A stretch of 64,000 nt of DNA from an uncultured Prevotella sp. (lineage in GTDB: Bacteria > Bacteroidota > Bacteroidia > Bacteroidales > Bacteroidaceae): NCBI GenBank assembly GCA_900541575.1, contig UQKO01000001.1:43412-107411 (forward strand). Direction: 5' to 3'. How positions within the stretch are numbered: position 1 is the first letter of the stretch; each line of letters starts with the position of its first letter. This document shows positions 1 through 9,935 of this stretch, in pieces. The translations under genes and the position numbers were made by a program. The notes beneath the pieces are model-generated. The model was not told the origin of the DNA, did not search any database, and worked only from the letters and a program-made list of their open reading frames with translations.

Positions 1-84
1 AAGTCTTTCTTTATGCATCATACCTTTTATGAGGGCATACGCAAGTTGAGATACGGCAGCCCAACCAATGTTTTATCAATATCT

Positions 85-1329
85 TTACCTATACTGCTTC
101 TTTCGATTGAAGAAGAAACCTACGTAGATATTGGCAAAGTTGACAGAGTTGGTAAGAGAAAGACGATCTTTGCGATACATGTATAGATGGCTGATGAGAG
201 AACCACCAGCAAACCAATGCGCGTTATTCCAAACGATACCTACACGTGAGGTAATATCACAACTAAGTGTCTTCAAATCCATTAGAACTTCATTGCCTTT
301 TAGCTTTTCTCCCTTACCTTTACGTAGTCCGATGGAGGGCATAACAGAAGCGCCCAATAAGCAGTTGCGAGCAAAAACCCAATTGTAGCCATACCCCGCA
401 CTTACGTAGTAATAATTGTAGTTGACGCTTGAGAACTTCAATTCTTCCACAATGTGCTCATTGCCTTCTTCTCCCAATAATATTTGCGGAAGCTTTGTAT
501 AATCAAAACTAACATGTTGCTTACTATACCCCATTCCAAGCAAAGCAGAACCACAACTCTTGCGTTGTACCGTACTTTGATTGTATGCAGCAGGATATGA
601 AAAGTGTCGATGGTTGAATACATAGTAAGCACTAAAAGAAAGTGTATTGGCATCCAATCCCGTAAACGCTATATTGCGAACGGCATAAGGATCGACGCCT
701 TCAAACCCCGTTGCACGACGCAGACGATAGTTGCCTGAATTTTTTATATACACGAAGTCACACCCAAGCATCGAACTATACAAACTAAAATCAAATTCTG
801 ATGATTCTCCAAGTGCTTTAGGATGGCTCACGTCGAATGTATAACCTAAGAAAATCCACCGCCAACCAAAGTAAGGGCCTACTTTCACATTAGGAGAAGG
901 TTTTGTTGCAATAGTCTGCGTCACACCATTTTCATCTTTCCCCTGCAGTTTGTATACTTGAAAATAATTGGTGTTTTGCATCATCGCCGTAAAATTGTAA
1001 TAATTAGGCGATATATAAGTTGTATCGTAATCATCAAAATTCTTAATAAAACGATAGAGAATACTTCCCGTATGCTTTACTTTCTTTTTCAGATTCCGCA
1101 TCTTGGGATGTTGGGATACATGCATACTATCTGCTATTAAGGAATCCGATTGAAGTACAGTATCATCTTCGATGAGTTGTCGAGAATAGAGCATAGTGGG
1201 AATGCATGCCAAAGACATCCCTAATAGACACACCCGTCTTACCTGCCCCACCCCAAGGGATGAAAGGAAGGTATTCTTACAACGTCCGAACGAACAGACA
1301 CTGGAAAGAACGCGTGCAATAAGTAACAT
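85..1329 (-). CDS. DUF4421-family outer-envelope protein
   Basis: 414 residues. A hydrophobic N-terminal stretch (about residues 30-48) fits an export signal. The rest is rich in Tyr, Gly and alternating polar/hydrophobic strands, as in beta-barrel proteins, with the sequence style of the Bacteroidetes DUF4421 family (an FDDYDTTYISPNYYNFT-like opening near residue 96, repeated GYxY/YYVSAGYGYN strands). The family has no proven function; an outer-membrane or periplasmic location is inferred. It starts 17 bases after the upstream oxidoreductase gene ends and is probably co-transcribed with it. The long N-terminus before the signal suggests translation may begin at an internal Met near residue 38. 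Confidence 0.75.
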   Translation of the reverse strand: MLLIARVLSSVCSFGRCKNTFLSSLGVGQVRRVCLLGMSLACIPTMLYSRQLIEDDTVLQSDSLIADSMHVSQHPKMRNLKKKVKHTGSILYRFIKNFDDYDTTYISPNYYNFTAMMQNTNYFQVYKLQGKDENGVTQTIATKPSPNVKVGPYFGWRWIFLGYTFDVSHPKALGESSEFDFSLYSSMLGCDFVYIKNSGNYRLRRATGFEGVDPYAVRNIAFTGLDANTLSFSAYYVFNHRHFSYPAAYNQSTVQRKSCGSALLGMGYSKQHVSFDYTKLPQILLGEEGNEHIVEELKFSSVNYNYYYVSAGYGYNWVFARNCLLGASVMPSIGLRKGKGEKLKGNEVLMDLKTLSCDITSRVGIVWNNAHWFAGGSLISHLYMYRKDRLSLTNSVNFANIYVGFFFNRKKQYR

Positions 1330-1346
1330 GAGAAAACGTTTTACTA

Positions 1347-2327
1347 TCAGATCTTACCAAGAATGCGATCTACGACCCAGTTTACAGGAGTTGCACTAAC
1401 AGAATCACACTTACAAATAGCCTTATTTTGCAAATGTTCTACTATCAACTTAATCAAAGGCAATTGCACATATTTGGGATTAGGCACAATAAATTCTTGT
1501 CGTCCTTGTTCGTTTTGAAGCAAAATAGGCTGATAAGTAAACACCGAGAATGAGAGAGACCCTCTGTTTCCTATAATATCAATACGATCTTCTTTTGCTG
1601 ATTCATGAGCTACAAAGCACCAGGAGCCAGAACCGGGAAGACCATTATCAAACTTAAAACAAGCACTTACAGAATCCTCCGTAGGATAAAGTCCACCGCG
1701 ATTAGCTTTCATTCCCTCAGCCTCCAATATAGGCCCAAATAGTTCTTGTAGCAAATCAATCTGATGGGGAGCCAAATCATAGAAATAACCGCCACCAGCA
1801 ATATCGGCTTGCACACGCCATGGAAGATTCGTTTCATTATAATCCAAATCGCGTGGAGGGACAGCAAAACGAATTTGTACATTCACCACTTTACCCACGG
1901 CACCATTGTCTATCAGTTCCTTTACCTTTTGAAAATAAGGAAGATAGCGACGATAATAGGCAACGAAACAGGGTACGCCCGTTTTTTCTGCAATTCGATT
2001 GATGCGACAGCAATCTTCATAGTTGGAAGCCATTGGCTTCTCCACATAAACAGCTTTGCCACTTTTCATTGCCATAATTGCATAAGTTGCATGCGTTGAA
2101 GGTGGAGTCGCAATATACACTGCATTCACTTCTGAATCATTTATCAATTCCTGCGCATCAGTATACCATCGCTTTATGCCATGCCTTTCGGCGTAAGAAC
2201 GTGCACGCTCTTCCTTACGGCTCATTACTGCCACGATTTTAGATCCCTCTATAAGATTAAAAGCAGGACCACTTTTCTTTTCGGTCACTTCGCCACAGCC
2301 TATAAAGCCCCAACATACCTGATTCAT
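1347..2327 (-). CDS. Gfo/Idh/MocA-family NAD(P)-dependent oxidoreductase
   Basis: 326 residues. The N-terminal Rossmann fold begins at residue 6 with a glycine-rich GFIGCGEVTEKKSG segment. The family motif EKP appears in AVYVEKPMA near residue 96, and the C-terminal half is the usual alpha/beta substrate domain. Family members oxidise or reduce sugars, inositols or related polyols with NAD(P). The substrate cannot be read from the sequence. It lies downstream of the purF-carAB operon, separated by a hairpin, and directly precedes the DUF4421 gene, so it probably has its own transcription unit. Length is normal for the family (about 320-350). Confidence 0.85.
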   Translation of the reverse strand: MNQVCWGFIGCGEVTEKKSGPAFNLIEGSKIVAVMSRKEERARSYAERHGIKRWYTDAQELINDSEVNAVYIATPPSTHATYAIMAMKSGKAVYVEKPMASNYEDCCRINRIAEKTGVPCFVAYYRRYLPYFQKVKELIDNGAVGKVVNVQIRFAVPPRDLDYNETNLPWRVQADIAGGGYFYDLAPHQIDLLQELFGPILEAEGMKANRGGLYPTEDSVSACFKFDNGLPGSGSWCFVAHESAKEDRIDIIGNRGSLSFSVFTYQPILLQNEQGRQEFIVPNPKYVQLPLIKLIVEHLQNKAICKCDSVSATPVNWVVDRILGKI

Positions 2328-2365
2328 ATACTTCGTTTTTAGCCATTATCGAAAACAACAAAGCA

Positions 2366-2420
2366 TTAAGTATAAAGTTAGTATCATCCATGCTTTGAAG
2401 GACTATTCCTTTATACTTAA
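2366..2420 (-). terminator. Hairpin downstream of carB
   Basis: Perfect 12-bp inverted repeat TTAAGTATAAAG / CTTTATACTTAA (2366-2377 and 2409-2420) with a 31-nt loop, lying between carB and the oxidoreductase gene. It has no T-tract, so termination is only a possibility. Confidence 0.4.
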
Positions 2421-2506
2421 CACTTTGCGTATCATTTCTGCCTTTAAGGAGACAGTTCCTATGAGAGATCTTCTTTAGGCCAATACCTCAAGAAAGAGCC
2501 CTTTGA

Positions 2507-5500
2507 TTAATATTCCTGCCAACATTTGATTTCCAAATCATCTAATTTCTGAGAACAGAAAGCATAGATGAAAGCAGAAGCCAAACGAGCATTTGTAATT
2601 AAAGGAACATTTAGGTCGATTGCTGCACGACGAATTTTGTAGCCATTACTCAACTCGCCCGTAGAAAGATTCTTAGGTACATTTACTACCATATCAATCT
2701 CCTTGTTGTGGAGCATATCGAGTGCTTGCGGCTGTTGTCCCTCTTCACTAGGCCAATGTACGAGCGTATTCTCTATGCCATTTTCTGTGAGATAACGACT
2801 TGTACCTGGAGTTGCAAATAGTTTATAGCCATGATCACGAAGCATTGCACTCGCAGCGAGCATTTCAGCCTTTTGTTTGCCATCACCCGTTGAAAGTAGG
2901 ATATTCTTTGCCGGAATACGCTGCCCTACAGAAAGCATTGCTTTAAGCAAAGCGGAACGTGAATCCTCGCCCAAACAGCCTACTTCACCCGTCGAAGCCA
3001 TATCTACGCCTAATACAGGATCGGCCTTCTGCAAGCGATTAAATGAGAATTGCGATGCTTTCACACCTACATAATCAAGATCGAACAAGCTCTTAGCTGG
3101 TTTCTCTACAGGTAAGCCCAGCATGATGCGAGTTGCAAGTTCAATAAGATTGATTTTGAGCACTTTACTCACAAATGGGAAAGAGCGCGAAGCACGTAGA
3201 TTACATTCAATCACCTTGATATCATTTTCACGAGCCAAGTATTGGATATTAAATGGCCCGGAGATATGAAGTTCTTTAGCAATCTGCTTTGAAATCTTCT
3301 TAATGCGGCGTGCTGTTTCTACATAGAGCTTCTGAGGCGGGAACTGAATTGTGGCATCACCAGAGTGAACACCTGCAAATTCTATGTGTTCGGAAATAGC
3401 ATAAGCAATGATTTCGCCATCCTTGGCTACGGCATCCATTTCCACCTCCTTGGCATGCTGCATGAATCTGCTTACCACTACAGGATGTTTCTTTGATACA
3501 TTGGCAGCCAATTTCAAGAAGCGTTCGAGTTCCTCTTGATTAGAGCAAACATTCATCGCAGCGCCCGAGAGCACATAAGACGGACGAACCAATACAGGGA
3601 AGCCCACTTGCTTGATAAATTCTTGGATGTCGTCCATAGAAGTCAACGCACTCCATTCAGGCTGATCCACACCAATGCGATTGAGCATAGCCGAGAATTT
3701 CTCGCGATCCTCAGCATTGTCAATATACTTAGCTTGCGTGCCGAGCAGATTTACATTTTCTGCATCAAGACGCATAGCCAAATTATTAGGAATCTGACCA
3801 CCAGTACTTACTATCACACCATAAGGACATTCCAAATCGAGAATATCCATTACGCGCTCAAACGTAAGTTCATCGAAATAGAGACGATCGCACATATCAT
3901 AGTCGGTCGAAACTGTTTCGGGATTATAATTAATCATGATCGAACGATAGCCCTCCTTACGAATGGTATTGAGTGCCTGTACACCACACCAGTCGAATTC
4001 TACAGAAGAACCGATGCGATAGGCTCCCGAACCCAATACGACTACCGAACGCTTATCTTTTTCAAAACTTATATCATGTGCCACACCGCTATAAGTCAAA
4101 TACAAATAGTTGGTCTGAGCAGGGTACTCAGCAGCCAACGTGTCGATTTGCTTCACAACGGGAAGTATACCAGCTTGCTTACGACGTGCACGAACAGCGA
4201 GAATTGCCTTCTCTATGTCCATTTCTTGTTCCATGCCGACAGCACGAGCTATCTGGAAATCCGTGAAACCTTGAACTTTTGCCTTACGCAAGAGGTCATT
4301 GCTAAGCACATTAATAGATGTGCAATTATGAAGTTCTTGATCGGTTTGATGAATCTTGTAAAGCTTTTGCAAGAACCAACGATCGATCTTGGTCAAATCA
4401 TGAATTTGGTCGATAGTGTAACCTGCCTTAAATGCCTTTTCTATAACGAAGATACGCTTATCAGTAGGCTCTCTCAAGGCTTCATCTACATTATCAATCT
4501 TCAGTTCCTTATTATCTACAAAGCCGTGCATGCCCTGACCAATCATACGAAGACCTTTCTGAATTACTTCCTCGAAAGTACGTCCGATGGCCATTACTTC
4601 GCCTACCGACTTCATTGAAGATCCTAATTCGCGATCTACTCCATGGAATTTACCCAAGTCCCAACGAGGAATCTTGCACACCACGTAATCCAAAGCTGGT
4701 TCGAAGAAAGCAGATGTAGTTTTCGTTACAGAGTTCTTCAAGTCAAAGAGTCCGTAGCCCAAACCAAGCTTAGCAGCCACAAAAGCCAAGGGATAACCCG
4801 TAGCTTTAGAAGCCAAGGCTGAAGAACGAGAGAGGCGAGCATTTACCTCAATCACGCGATAATCTTCGCTATTGGGATCAAAGGCATATTGCACATTGCA
4901 TTCACCCACAATACCCACGTGACGAACAATGCGAATAGAAAGTTCACGAAGTTTGTGATACTCTGAATTTGTAAGCGTCTGAGAAGGAGCTATTACGATA
5001 CTTTCGCCCGTGTGAATACCCAGTGGATCGAAATTTTCCATATTACATACCGTAATACAGTTGTCGAAGCGGTCGCGTACTACCTCGTACTCTACTTCTT
5101 TCCAACCCTTCAAACTCTTCTCTACCAATACTTGCGGAGAGAAAGAGAAGGCTTTTTCTGCCAACTTGTTCAGTTCTTCTTCATTGTCACAAAAACCAGA
5201 ACCAAGGCCTCCCAATGCATAAGCCGCACGCAAAATTACAGGATAACCAAGATTTGCTGCAGCCTTACGAGCCTGTTCTATGGTTTCACAAGCTTCGCTC
5301 TTTATCGTCTTAACGTCAATCTCGTTGAGTTTCTCGACGAAAAGTTCGCGATCTTCCGTATCCATAATTGCTTGTACGGGAGTACCCAGCACCTTCAAGT
5401 TATACTTTTCAAGAATACCTTGTTCGTAAAGCTGCACACCACAGTTGAGCGCCGTTTGGCCACCAAATGCTAGCATAATACCATCAGGTTGTTCCTTCTG

Positions 5501-5725
5501 AATTACGCGTTCCACAAAATAAGGCGTTACAGGCAAGAAGTAGATACGATCTGCCACGCCCTCCGAAGTCTGCACCGTAGCGATGTTCGGGTTGATCAAG
5601 ATGGTTTCAATACCTTCTTCCTTCAGTGCTTTAAGGGCTTGTGAACCTGAATAGTCAAATTCTCCAGCTTCACCGATTTTCAGTGCGCCTGAACCAAGGA
5701 GAAGAACTTTCTTTATCGTAGTCAT
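2507..5725 (-). CDS. carB: Carbamoyl phosphate synthase large subunit
   Basis: 1072 residues, almost the same length as well-known CarB proteins. Start chosen at the Met followed by TTIKKVLLLGSGALKIG, which matches the family N-terminus; the open frame extends 13 codons further (to 5764) without family similarity. Two duplicated halves are visible, each with an ATP-grasp domain: the first opens with GSGALKIGEAGEFDYSG, the second near residue 555 with GSGAYRIGSSVEFDWCG. A C-terminal MGS-like allosteric domain (ILLSTGDGKQKAEML to the end) follows. It combines ammonia delivered by CarA with bicarbonate and ATP to give carbamoyl phosphate for pyrimidines and arginine. Last gene of purF-carA-carB, 77 bases after carA. 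Confidence 0.97.
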   Translation of the reverse strand: MTTIKKVLLLGSGALKIGEAGEFDYSGSQALKALKEEGIETILINPNIATVQTSEGVADRIYFLPVTPYFVERVIQKEQPDGIMLAFGGQTALNCGVQLYEQGILEKYNLKVLGTPVQAIMDTEDRELFVEKLNEIDVKTIKSEACETIEQARKAAANLGYPVILRAAYALGGLGSGFCDNEEELNKLAEKAFSFSPQVLVEKSLKGWKEVEYEVVRDRFDNCITVCNMENFDPLGIHTGESIVIAPSQTLTNSEYHKLRELSIRIVRHVGIVGECNVQYAFDPNSEDYRVIEVNARLSRSSALASKATGYPLAFVAAKLGLGYGLFDLKNSVTKTTSAFFEPALDYVVCKIPRWDLGKFHGVDRELGSSMKSVGEVMAIGRTFEEVIQKGLRMIGQGMHGFVDNKELKIDNVDEALREPTDKRIFVIEKAFKAGYTIDQIHDLTKIDRWFLQKLYKIHQTDQELHNCTSINVLSNDLLRKAKVQGFTDFQIARAVGMEQEMDIEKAILAVRARRKQAGILPVVKQIDTLAAEYPAQTNYLYLTYSGVAHDISFEKDKRSVVVLGSGAYRIGSSVEFDWCGVQALNTIRKEGYRSIMINYNPETVSTDYDMCDRLYFDELTFERVMDILDLECPYGVIVSTGGQIPNNLAMRLDAENVNLLGTQAKYIDNAEDREKFSAMLNRIGVDQPEWSALTSMDDIQEFIKQVGFPVLVRPSYVLSGAAMNVCSNQEELERFLKLAANVSKKHPVVVSRFMQHAKEVEMDAVAKDGEIIAYAISEHIEFAGVHSGDATIQFPPQKLYVETARRIKKISKQIAKELHISGPFNIQYLARENDIKVIECNLRASRSFPFVSKVLKINLIELATRIMLGLPVEKPAKSLFDLDYVGVKASQFSFNRLQKADPVLGVDMASTGEVGCLGEDSRSALLKAMLSVGQRIPAKNILLSTGDGKQKAEMLAASAMLRDHGYKLFATPGTSRYLTENGIENTLVHWPSEEGQQPQALDMLHNKEIDMVVNVPKNLSTGELSNGYKIRRAAIDLNVPLITNARLASAFIYAFCSQKLDDLEIKCWQEY

Positions 5726-5802
5726 GTATGGAATTTCTTTAAGATTTATAAGGTGATGAATCATTACTCAAAAATTAGCAATTCCTTTCACCTCACAAGG
5801 AT

Positions 5803-6888
5803 TTATTTATTCAGTAATTTCACAAACTCATCAAACAGGAATTCCGTATCTACCGGACCTGAGCAAGCTTCTGGATGGAACTGTGCTGAGAACCAAGGAT
5901 TCGTCTTATGACGTACACCTTCGTTAGAGCCATCATTCATATTAATAAAATAAGGTTCCCAATCAGCAGAGAGCGTACGACTATCAACAGCATAGCCATG
6001 ATTCTGTGAAGTAACGAAACAGCGATTAGTGCCTACCATGCGAACGGGCTGATTATGGCTACGATGGCCATACTTCAATTTATAGATAGTAGCACCTGCT
6101 GCCTTTGACAAGAGTTGGTTACCCATACAGATTCCCATACAAGGACGCACATTGGGATTGGCCAAGAATTTCTTGATATTGTTAACGGCATCTACACAAG
6201 TATCAGGGTCGCCAGGACCATTGGCAAGGAAAAGGCCGTCAAACTCCATGTCGTTGAAATCATAGTTCCAAGGCACACGAATTACTTCCACTCCACGATT
6301 TATAAGACAACGAATGATGTTGTTCTTCACACCGCAGTCAACGAGTACTACCTTTTTAAGACCTTTGCCTTCGTTATACCTAATAATTTCCTTGCATGAT
6401 ACTTGGGCTACATAGTTCACCCCTTCATATTCTGCTGAAGGAATATTATCAGGAGCATCGTCGAAGAGAATTTTACCCATCATCACTCCATGTTCACGCA
6501 ACACTTTGGTCAATTCTCGAGTATCTATCCCCGTGATTCCTGGCACTTTCTCACGTTTAAGCCAATCTCCGAGGCTTTCCACAGCATTCCAATGGCTGTA
6601 TTGTTCACTATAATCGCTCACGACGATAGCCGATGCATAGATGCGATCACTTTCCATGTAAGTGGCGAGACCATTTTCTTCTACAGTGAAGGGGGGGACA
6701 CCATAGTTGCCTACGAGAGGATAAGTCAAAGCCATAAGCTGACCTGCATACGATGGATCCGTCAAACTCTCAGGATAGCCCATCATGGCAGTATTGAATA
6801 CCACTTCTCCCGCCACAGGAGCTTCATAACCAAACGACTGACCATGAAATTGAGTTCCGTCGTCAAGAACTAATGTTACGTTACGCAT
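5803..6888 (-). CDS. carA: Carbamoyl phosphate synthase small subunit
   Basis: 361 residues. The N-terminal CPSase small-chain domain (residues 1-150) is followed by a class I glutamine amidotransferase domain. The nucleophile Cys254 sits in MGICMGNQ and the catalytic His338/Glu340 in QFHPE; ANGPGDP lies near residue 222. The Cys elbow is slightly unusual, because most homologues read GICLGHQ; the Met and Asn changes do not remove a catalytic residue. The protein hydrolyses glutamine and channels ammonia to CarB. It sits between purF (56 bases upstream) and carB (77 bases downstream), consistent with one operon for nitrogen-transfer steps of purine and pyrimidine synthesis. Confidence 0.97.
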   Translation of the reverse strand: MRNVTLVLDDGTQFHGQSFGYEAPVAGEVVFNTAMMGYPESLTDPSYAGQLMALTYPLVGNYGVPPFTVEENGLATYMESDRIYASAIVVSDYSEQYSHWNAVESLGDWLKREKVPGITGIDTRELTKVLREHGVMMGKILFDDAPDNIPSAEYEGVNYVAQVSCKEIIRYNEGKGLKKVVLVDCGVKNNIIRCLINRGVEVIRVPWNYDFNDMEFDGLFLANGPGDPDTCVDAVNNIKKFLANPNVRPCMGICMGNQLLSKAAGATIYKLKYGHRSHNQPVRMVGTNRCFVTSQNHGYAVDSRTLSADWEPYFINMNDGSNEGVRHKTNPWFSAQFHPEACSGPVDTEFLFDEFVKLLNK

Positions 6889-6943
6889 ATTATTGAGTTG
6901 ATGAGTATTTTCTTATATATAGAATGTGTACTTAATAGATAGT

Positions 6944-8827
6944 CTACGCTTTATATTGATGTTCGAAGTAGTTAATAAAAGCTTCGTTCACCCGTTTGTT
7001 ACCCCCAGGTGTAGGATAATGGCCTGAGAAATACCAATCACCTGGAGAATGCGGACACGCGCGATGCAATCCGTCAAGACTTTGGTATACTATATGAATC
7101 TCAGTAGTCACACCTTCTGGACGAAGCATTTCTGCCATCTTTTCAGAAATTTCCTCCGTAGTGAAAGGCTTGTATACTTCTCTCACATAGTTAATCACCT
7201 GCTCTTTGGGGAAATTCTCTTGTGCCTTGCATTTTTTGTATATATTCTTAAGACGATCTTGTAAGCCACGATCACGATGTAAAGCAATAGCAGCACGGAA
7301 AGCAATAAACTCTTCCATATGTGCCATGTCAATACCATAATAATCGGGATAGCGCACTTGCGGTGAAGAACTCACCACTACAATGCGTTTGGGATGTAAA
7401 CGATCCATGATACGAATCACACTTTCACGTAACGTTGTTCCACGAACAATGCTATCGTCGATTACCACGAGATTGTCCACACCTGGACGAATCGAACCAT
7501 AAGTAATATCATATACATGAGCTGCAAGATCATTACGGGAATTGCCTTCTGCAATAAAAGTACGCATCTTTATATCCTTCCATGCCAACTTTTCTGAACG
7601 AATGCGGCGAGAAAGAATCTCGTAAAGTTTTTCGTGCGTAATATTGCTTCCCAGCTTTTCTATTTCCTCTGCTTTTTGGCGATTTAAGCACTCGTCAAAC
7701 CCCTGCAACATGCCATAATAGGCAGCCTCAGCAGTATTGGGAATATAACCTAGCACCGTATTGTCTAGCTCGCCATTAACCGCTTTCAAAATCGGTTCAA
7801 CCAAAGTACGTCCTAGCTCCTTACGTTCGCGATAAATATCCACATCCGATCCACGGCTAAAGTAAACTCTTTCAAAAGAACAAGCAGCATACTTCTGCGG
7901 TTCTAGTACACGTTCCACTTGGATTTTCCCTGATTTCGATACAAAAAGACCTTGACCAGGAAGCAATTCATGCACTTTATCCGCATCCAAATCAAATGCA
8001 GTCTGTATCACGGGACGCTCCGAAGCCACTACCACAATTTCTTCATCGCGATAGTAGAATGCAGGACGTATACCCCACGGATCGCGTAATGTAAACATCT
8101 CACCCGATCCTGTTGTACCGCATACCACGTAGCCACCATCCCACACAGGAGCAGACTGCGAGAGTACATTTTTCAGATTGATATGATTTTCAATATAGGT
8201 CGTAATGTCTATATTCTCAAGACCCTTACTTTTTGCCTCTTCATAGCAACGCTCACTTTCTCGATCGAGCCTATGCCCTAATTGTTCAAGAAGCAAATAC
8301 GTGTCCGACACCATTCGAGGATGCTGCCCCTTCACGGCAATTGCCTTGAAAATTTCGGGTACATTCGTCATATTAAAGTTCGCACAGATGCAGAGGTTTT
8401 TTGCACGCCAATTATTGCGACGCAGAAATGGATGAACATACGAAAGGCCACTCTTGCCGGTGGTAGAATACCGGAGGTGGCCCATATATATTTCACCGGC
8501 AAACGGCACGTAGCGGGCTGCAAAGTCCGCATCATGCAACTGTTCGCTTGAAAAATTGCTAATATCCTTATGTACGTTACCAAAAATCTCTTGTATAGCC
8601 CCACCGCCCAAGCCGCGTTGCCGAAACATAAATTCCTCACCTGGAGCAGCCTGCATTTTCACGCAAGCAAGCCCTGCACCCTCTTGACCGCGATTATGCT
8701 GCTTTTCCATCAGCAAGTAGAGCTTATTCAAGCCATACATCCACGTGCCATATTTCTTTTCATAATAACTGAGCGGCTTGAGCAATCTTACCATTGCCAC
8801 ACCACACTCATGTTTCAAAGGTTCCAT
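6944..8827 (-). CDS. purF: Amidophosphoribosyltransferase (long Bacteroidetes form)
   Basis: 627 residues from the start MEPLKHECGVAMVRLL. This start is favoured over the open frame's upstream ATG at 8878 because a good promoter (8854-8884) lies inside that extension, and because it leaves a short MEPLKHE propeptide before the Cys that becomes the N-terminal nucleophile of Ntn glutaminases. The glutaminase domain covers roughly the first 300 residues. The PRPP-binding loop VVIDDSIVRGTT of the type I phosphoribosyltransferase domain lies near residue 455. The enzyme makes 5-phosphoribosylamine from PRPP and glutamine, the first step of purine synthesis. It is longer than E. coli PurF (about 505 residues), as in related Bacteroidetes proteins. 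First gene of the operon. Confidence 0.92.
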   Translation of the reverse strand: MEPLKHECGVAMVRLLKPLSYYEKKYGTWMYGLNKLYLLMEKQHNRGQEGAGLACVKMQAAPGEEFMFRQRGLGGGAIQEIFGNVHKDISNFSSEQLHDADFAARYVPFAGEIYMGHLRYSTTGKSGLSYVHPFLRRNNWRAKNLCICANFNMTNVPEIFKAIAVKGQHPRMVSDTYLLLEQLGHRLDRESERCYEEAKSKGLENIDITTYIENHINLKNVLSQSAPVWDGGYVVCGTTGSGEMFTLRDPWGIRPAFYYRDEEIVVVASERPVIQTAFDLDADKVHELLPGQGLFVSKSGKIQVERVLEPQKYAACSFERVYFSRGSDVDIYRERKELGRTLVEPILKAVNGELDNTVLGYIPNTAEAAYYGMLQGFDECLNRQKAEEIEKLGSNITHEKLYEILSRRIRSEKLAWKDIKMRTFIAEGNSRNDLAAHVYDITYGSIRPGVDNLVVIDDSIVRGTTLRESVIRIMDRLHPKRIVVVSSSPQVRYPDYYGIDMAHMEEFIAFRAAIALHRDRGLQDRLKNIYKKCKAQENFPKEQVINYVREVYKPFTTEEISEKMAEMLRPEGVTTEIHIVYQSLDGLHRACPHSPGDWYFSGHYPTPGGNKRVNEAFINYFEHQYKA

Positions 8828-8853
8828 TCGCTTGAGACTTTGGTTTTCGTCTG

Positions 8854-8884
8854 CAAAGTTAGTGCAATTCGAGCGCATAACAAA
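8854..8884 (-). promoter_or_regulatory. Promoter of purF-carA-carB
   Basis: Read on the minus strand, TTTG (8884-8881), a 19-base spacer, then TAACTTTG (8861-8854). This fits the Bacteroidetes primary sigma consensus. Expected transcript start is about 20 bases before the chosen purF ATG at 8827. Confidence 0.7.
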
Positions 8885-9022
8885 GTGAAAGTCGAAGATT
8901 TTCTCTTTGCCATGACGAGAAGGAATACTCCTTCTATATTAGCAGCAAGAATCAAAAACTCTGCGTACATCCTATAAAGGCAACCTACACCACCTTTATA
9001 GGACGTACACAAAGGGTTGCCA

Positions 9023-9325
9023 CTATCGCCACTTACAAAGTCCGCTCTTCTTAACGCTTTGATAAAACAGGCAGATGAATAACGCGCGCCATCCCAAACT
9101 CATTGCAAAAGGGAACAGTGCAGCCAATAGCATGATTTGTGCATACAACACATAGACACTTTGCCTTGGAGTAAAGGAGCGTTCAAGCAACACACTATAA
9201 AAACGAGCCATCACGTGCATCATGTGAGCTTTTCCTAACATACGAGTCACCACTTGCAACGACAAAACATCAAGAATAGAAAAATTACGAGTTTGCTTCT
9301 CAAGGATTATTTCATTCTTTTGCAT
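9023..9325 (-). CDS. Small membrane-associated protein, function unknown
   Basis: 100 residues. The N-terminal half is polar with basic and hydrophobic helices (RNFSILDVLSLQVVTRMLGK). The second half holds one or two hydrophobic stretches (VLYAQIMLLAALFPFAMSL and WRALFICLFY) and ends in a basic tail. I do not recognise a characterised family. The composition is protein-like, and no better frame overlaps it. It lies upstream of the purF promoter in the same orientation but has no visible promoter of its own. Confidence 0.5.
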   Translation of the reverse strand: MQKNEIILEKQTRNFSILDVLSLQVVTRMLGKAHMMHVMARFYSVLLERSFTPRQSVYVLYAQIMLLAALFPFAMSLGWRALFICLFYQSVKKSGLCKWR

Positions 9326-9935
9326 AGTTCTAAGAGTTTTATTATCTGTATTATTCCTTATTTGCCTGCAAAGGAAATGTTAAAGTGTGACAGAACGCAA
9401 CAATCGCAAAATAAAACGTTAAAAAACAGCCACAATCCGCATTTTTATCTCTTTTTCCTCTTCTCCTCTCCGGTGCTGGGCAAGAAAGGCCCTTTACTTT
9501 GCCACTCAGCATGAAGATACGGCCTTCCTTCGGGTCACAGGAAATCGCCTCTCTGCATAGATGGGATTTTTCCCTTGTGAACGGAGATTTTCGTAAACTG
9601 CGAACGGAGTGCTCCGAACCTCGTCATTATCATGCTAAAACCTAAGCCTTTCCGTTTCTACTTGAAGACTTTCCCGTCGTACACAGGCCTGTGGTAAAGC
9701 TACCGAACGGCAGCGGTAGAGCTACCGCACGGCAGTGGTAAAGCTATCACTGGGCAGTGTACGACGGAAAGATGTGCATCTGCAAAAGAAAAAAACGAAC
9801 ATCTGTGAATGGTAAAACGGGCATCTGTGAAAGGAAAGACAAATCACTTTTCTCATAATACAACCAAAAATATCCGCTAGTTTTCTACTCGGGACTTGCA
9901 CCCGTTAGATAATGCTCATGCCGAGCGTACACAAA
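9326..9935. other. Gene-free stretch with repeat-derived sequence
   Basis: No convincing ORF on either strand. 9600-9767 belongs to a dispersed element that recurs at 34030-34293. 9841-9880 resembles the sequence at 42897-42934 (shared AATATCCGCT core with a similar upstream flank). 9326-9599 shows nothing recognisable. Confidence 0.6.
9600..9767. repeat. Dispersed intergenic element, three-unit copy
   Basis: A core of three consecutive 22-bp units (9691-9712, 9713-9734, 9735-9756), each containing the small palindrome GGTARAGCTAYC. The core is bracketed by a perfect 11-bp inverted repeat CCGTCGTACAC (9674-9684) and GTGTACGACGG (9757-9767), with ACAGGCCT between the left arm and the first unit. 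The 75 bases before it are also shared with the second copy at 34030-34293, which has six units. Confidence 0.85.

Noticed and set aside
3536..4618. 360-codon plus-strand frame opposite carB
   Set aside because: Antisense shadow of a highly conserved gene, with implausible composition (His, Ile and Tyr excess) and no promoter.
5726..5764. Longer CarB N-terminus from the upstream ATG
   Set aside because: The added 13 residues match nothing in the family, whereas the internal Met fits the known N-terminus.
8828..8878. Longer PurF N-terminus
   Set aside because: The promoter lies inside it, and the catalytic Cys requires the short propeptide.
9691..9756. CRISPR-like array of 22-bp units
   Set aside because: Units abut with no unique spacers, and the element is duplicated elsewhere with a different unit number.
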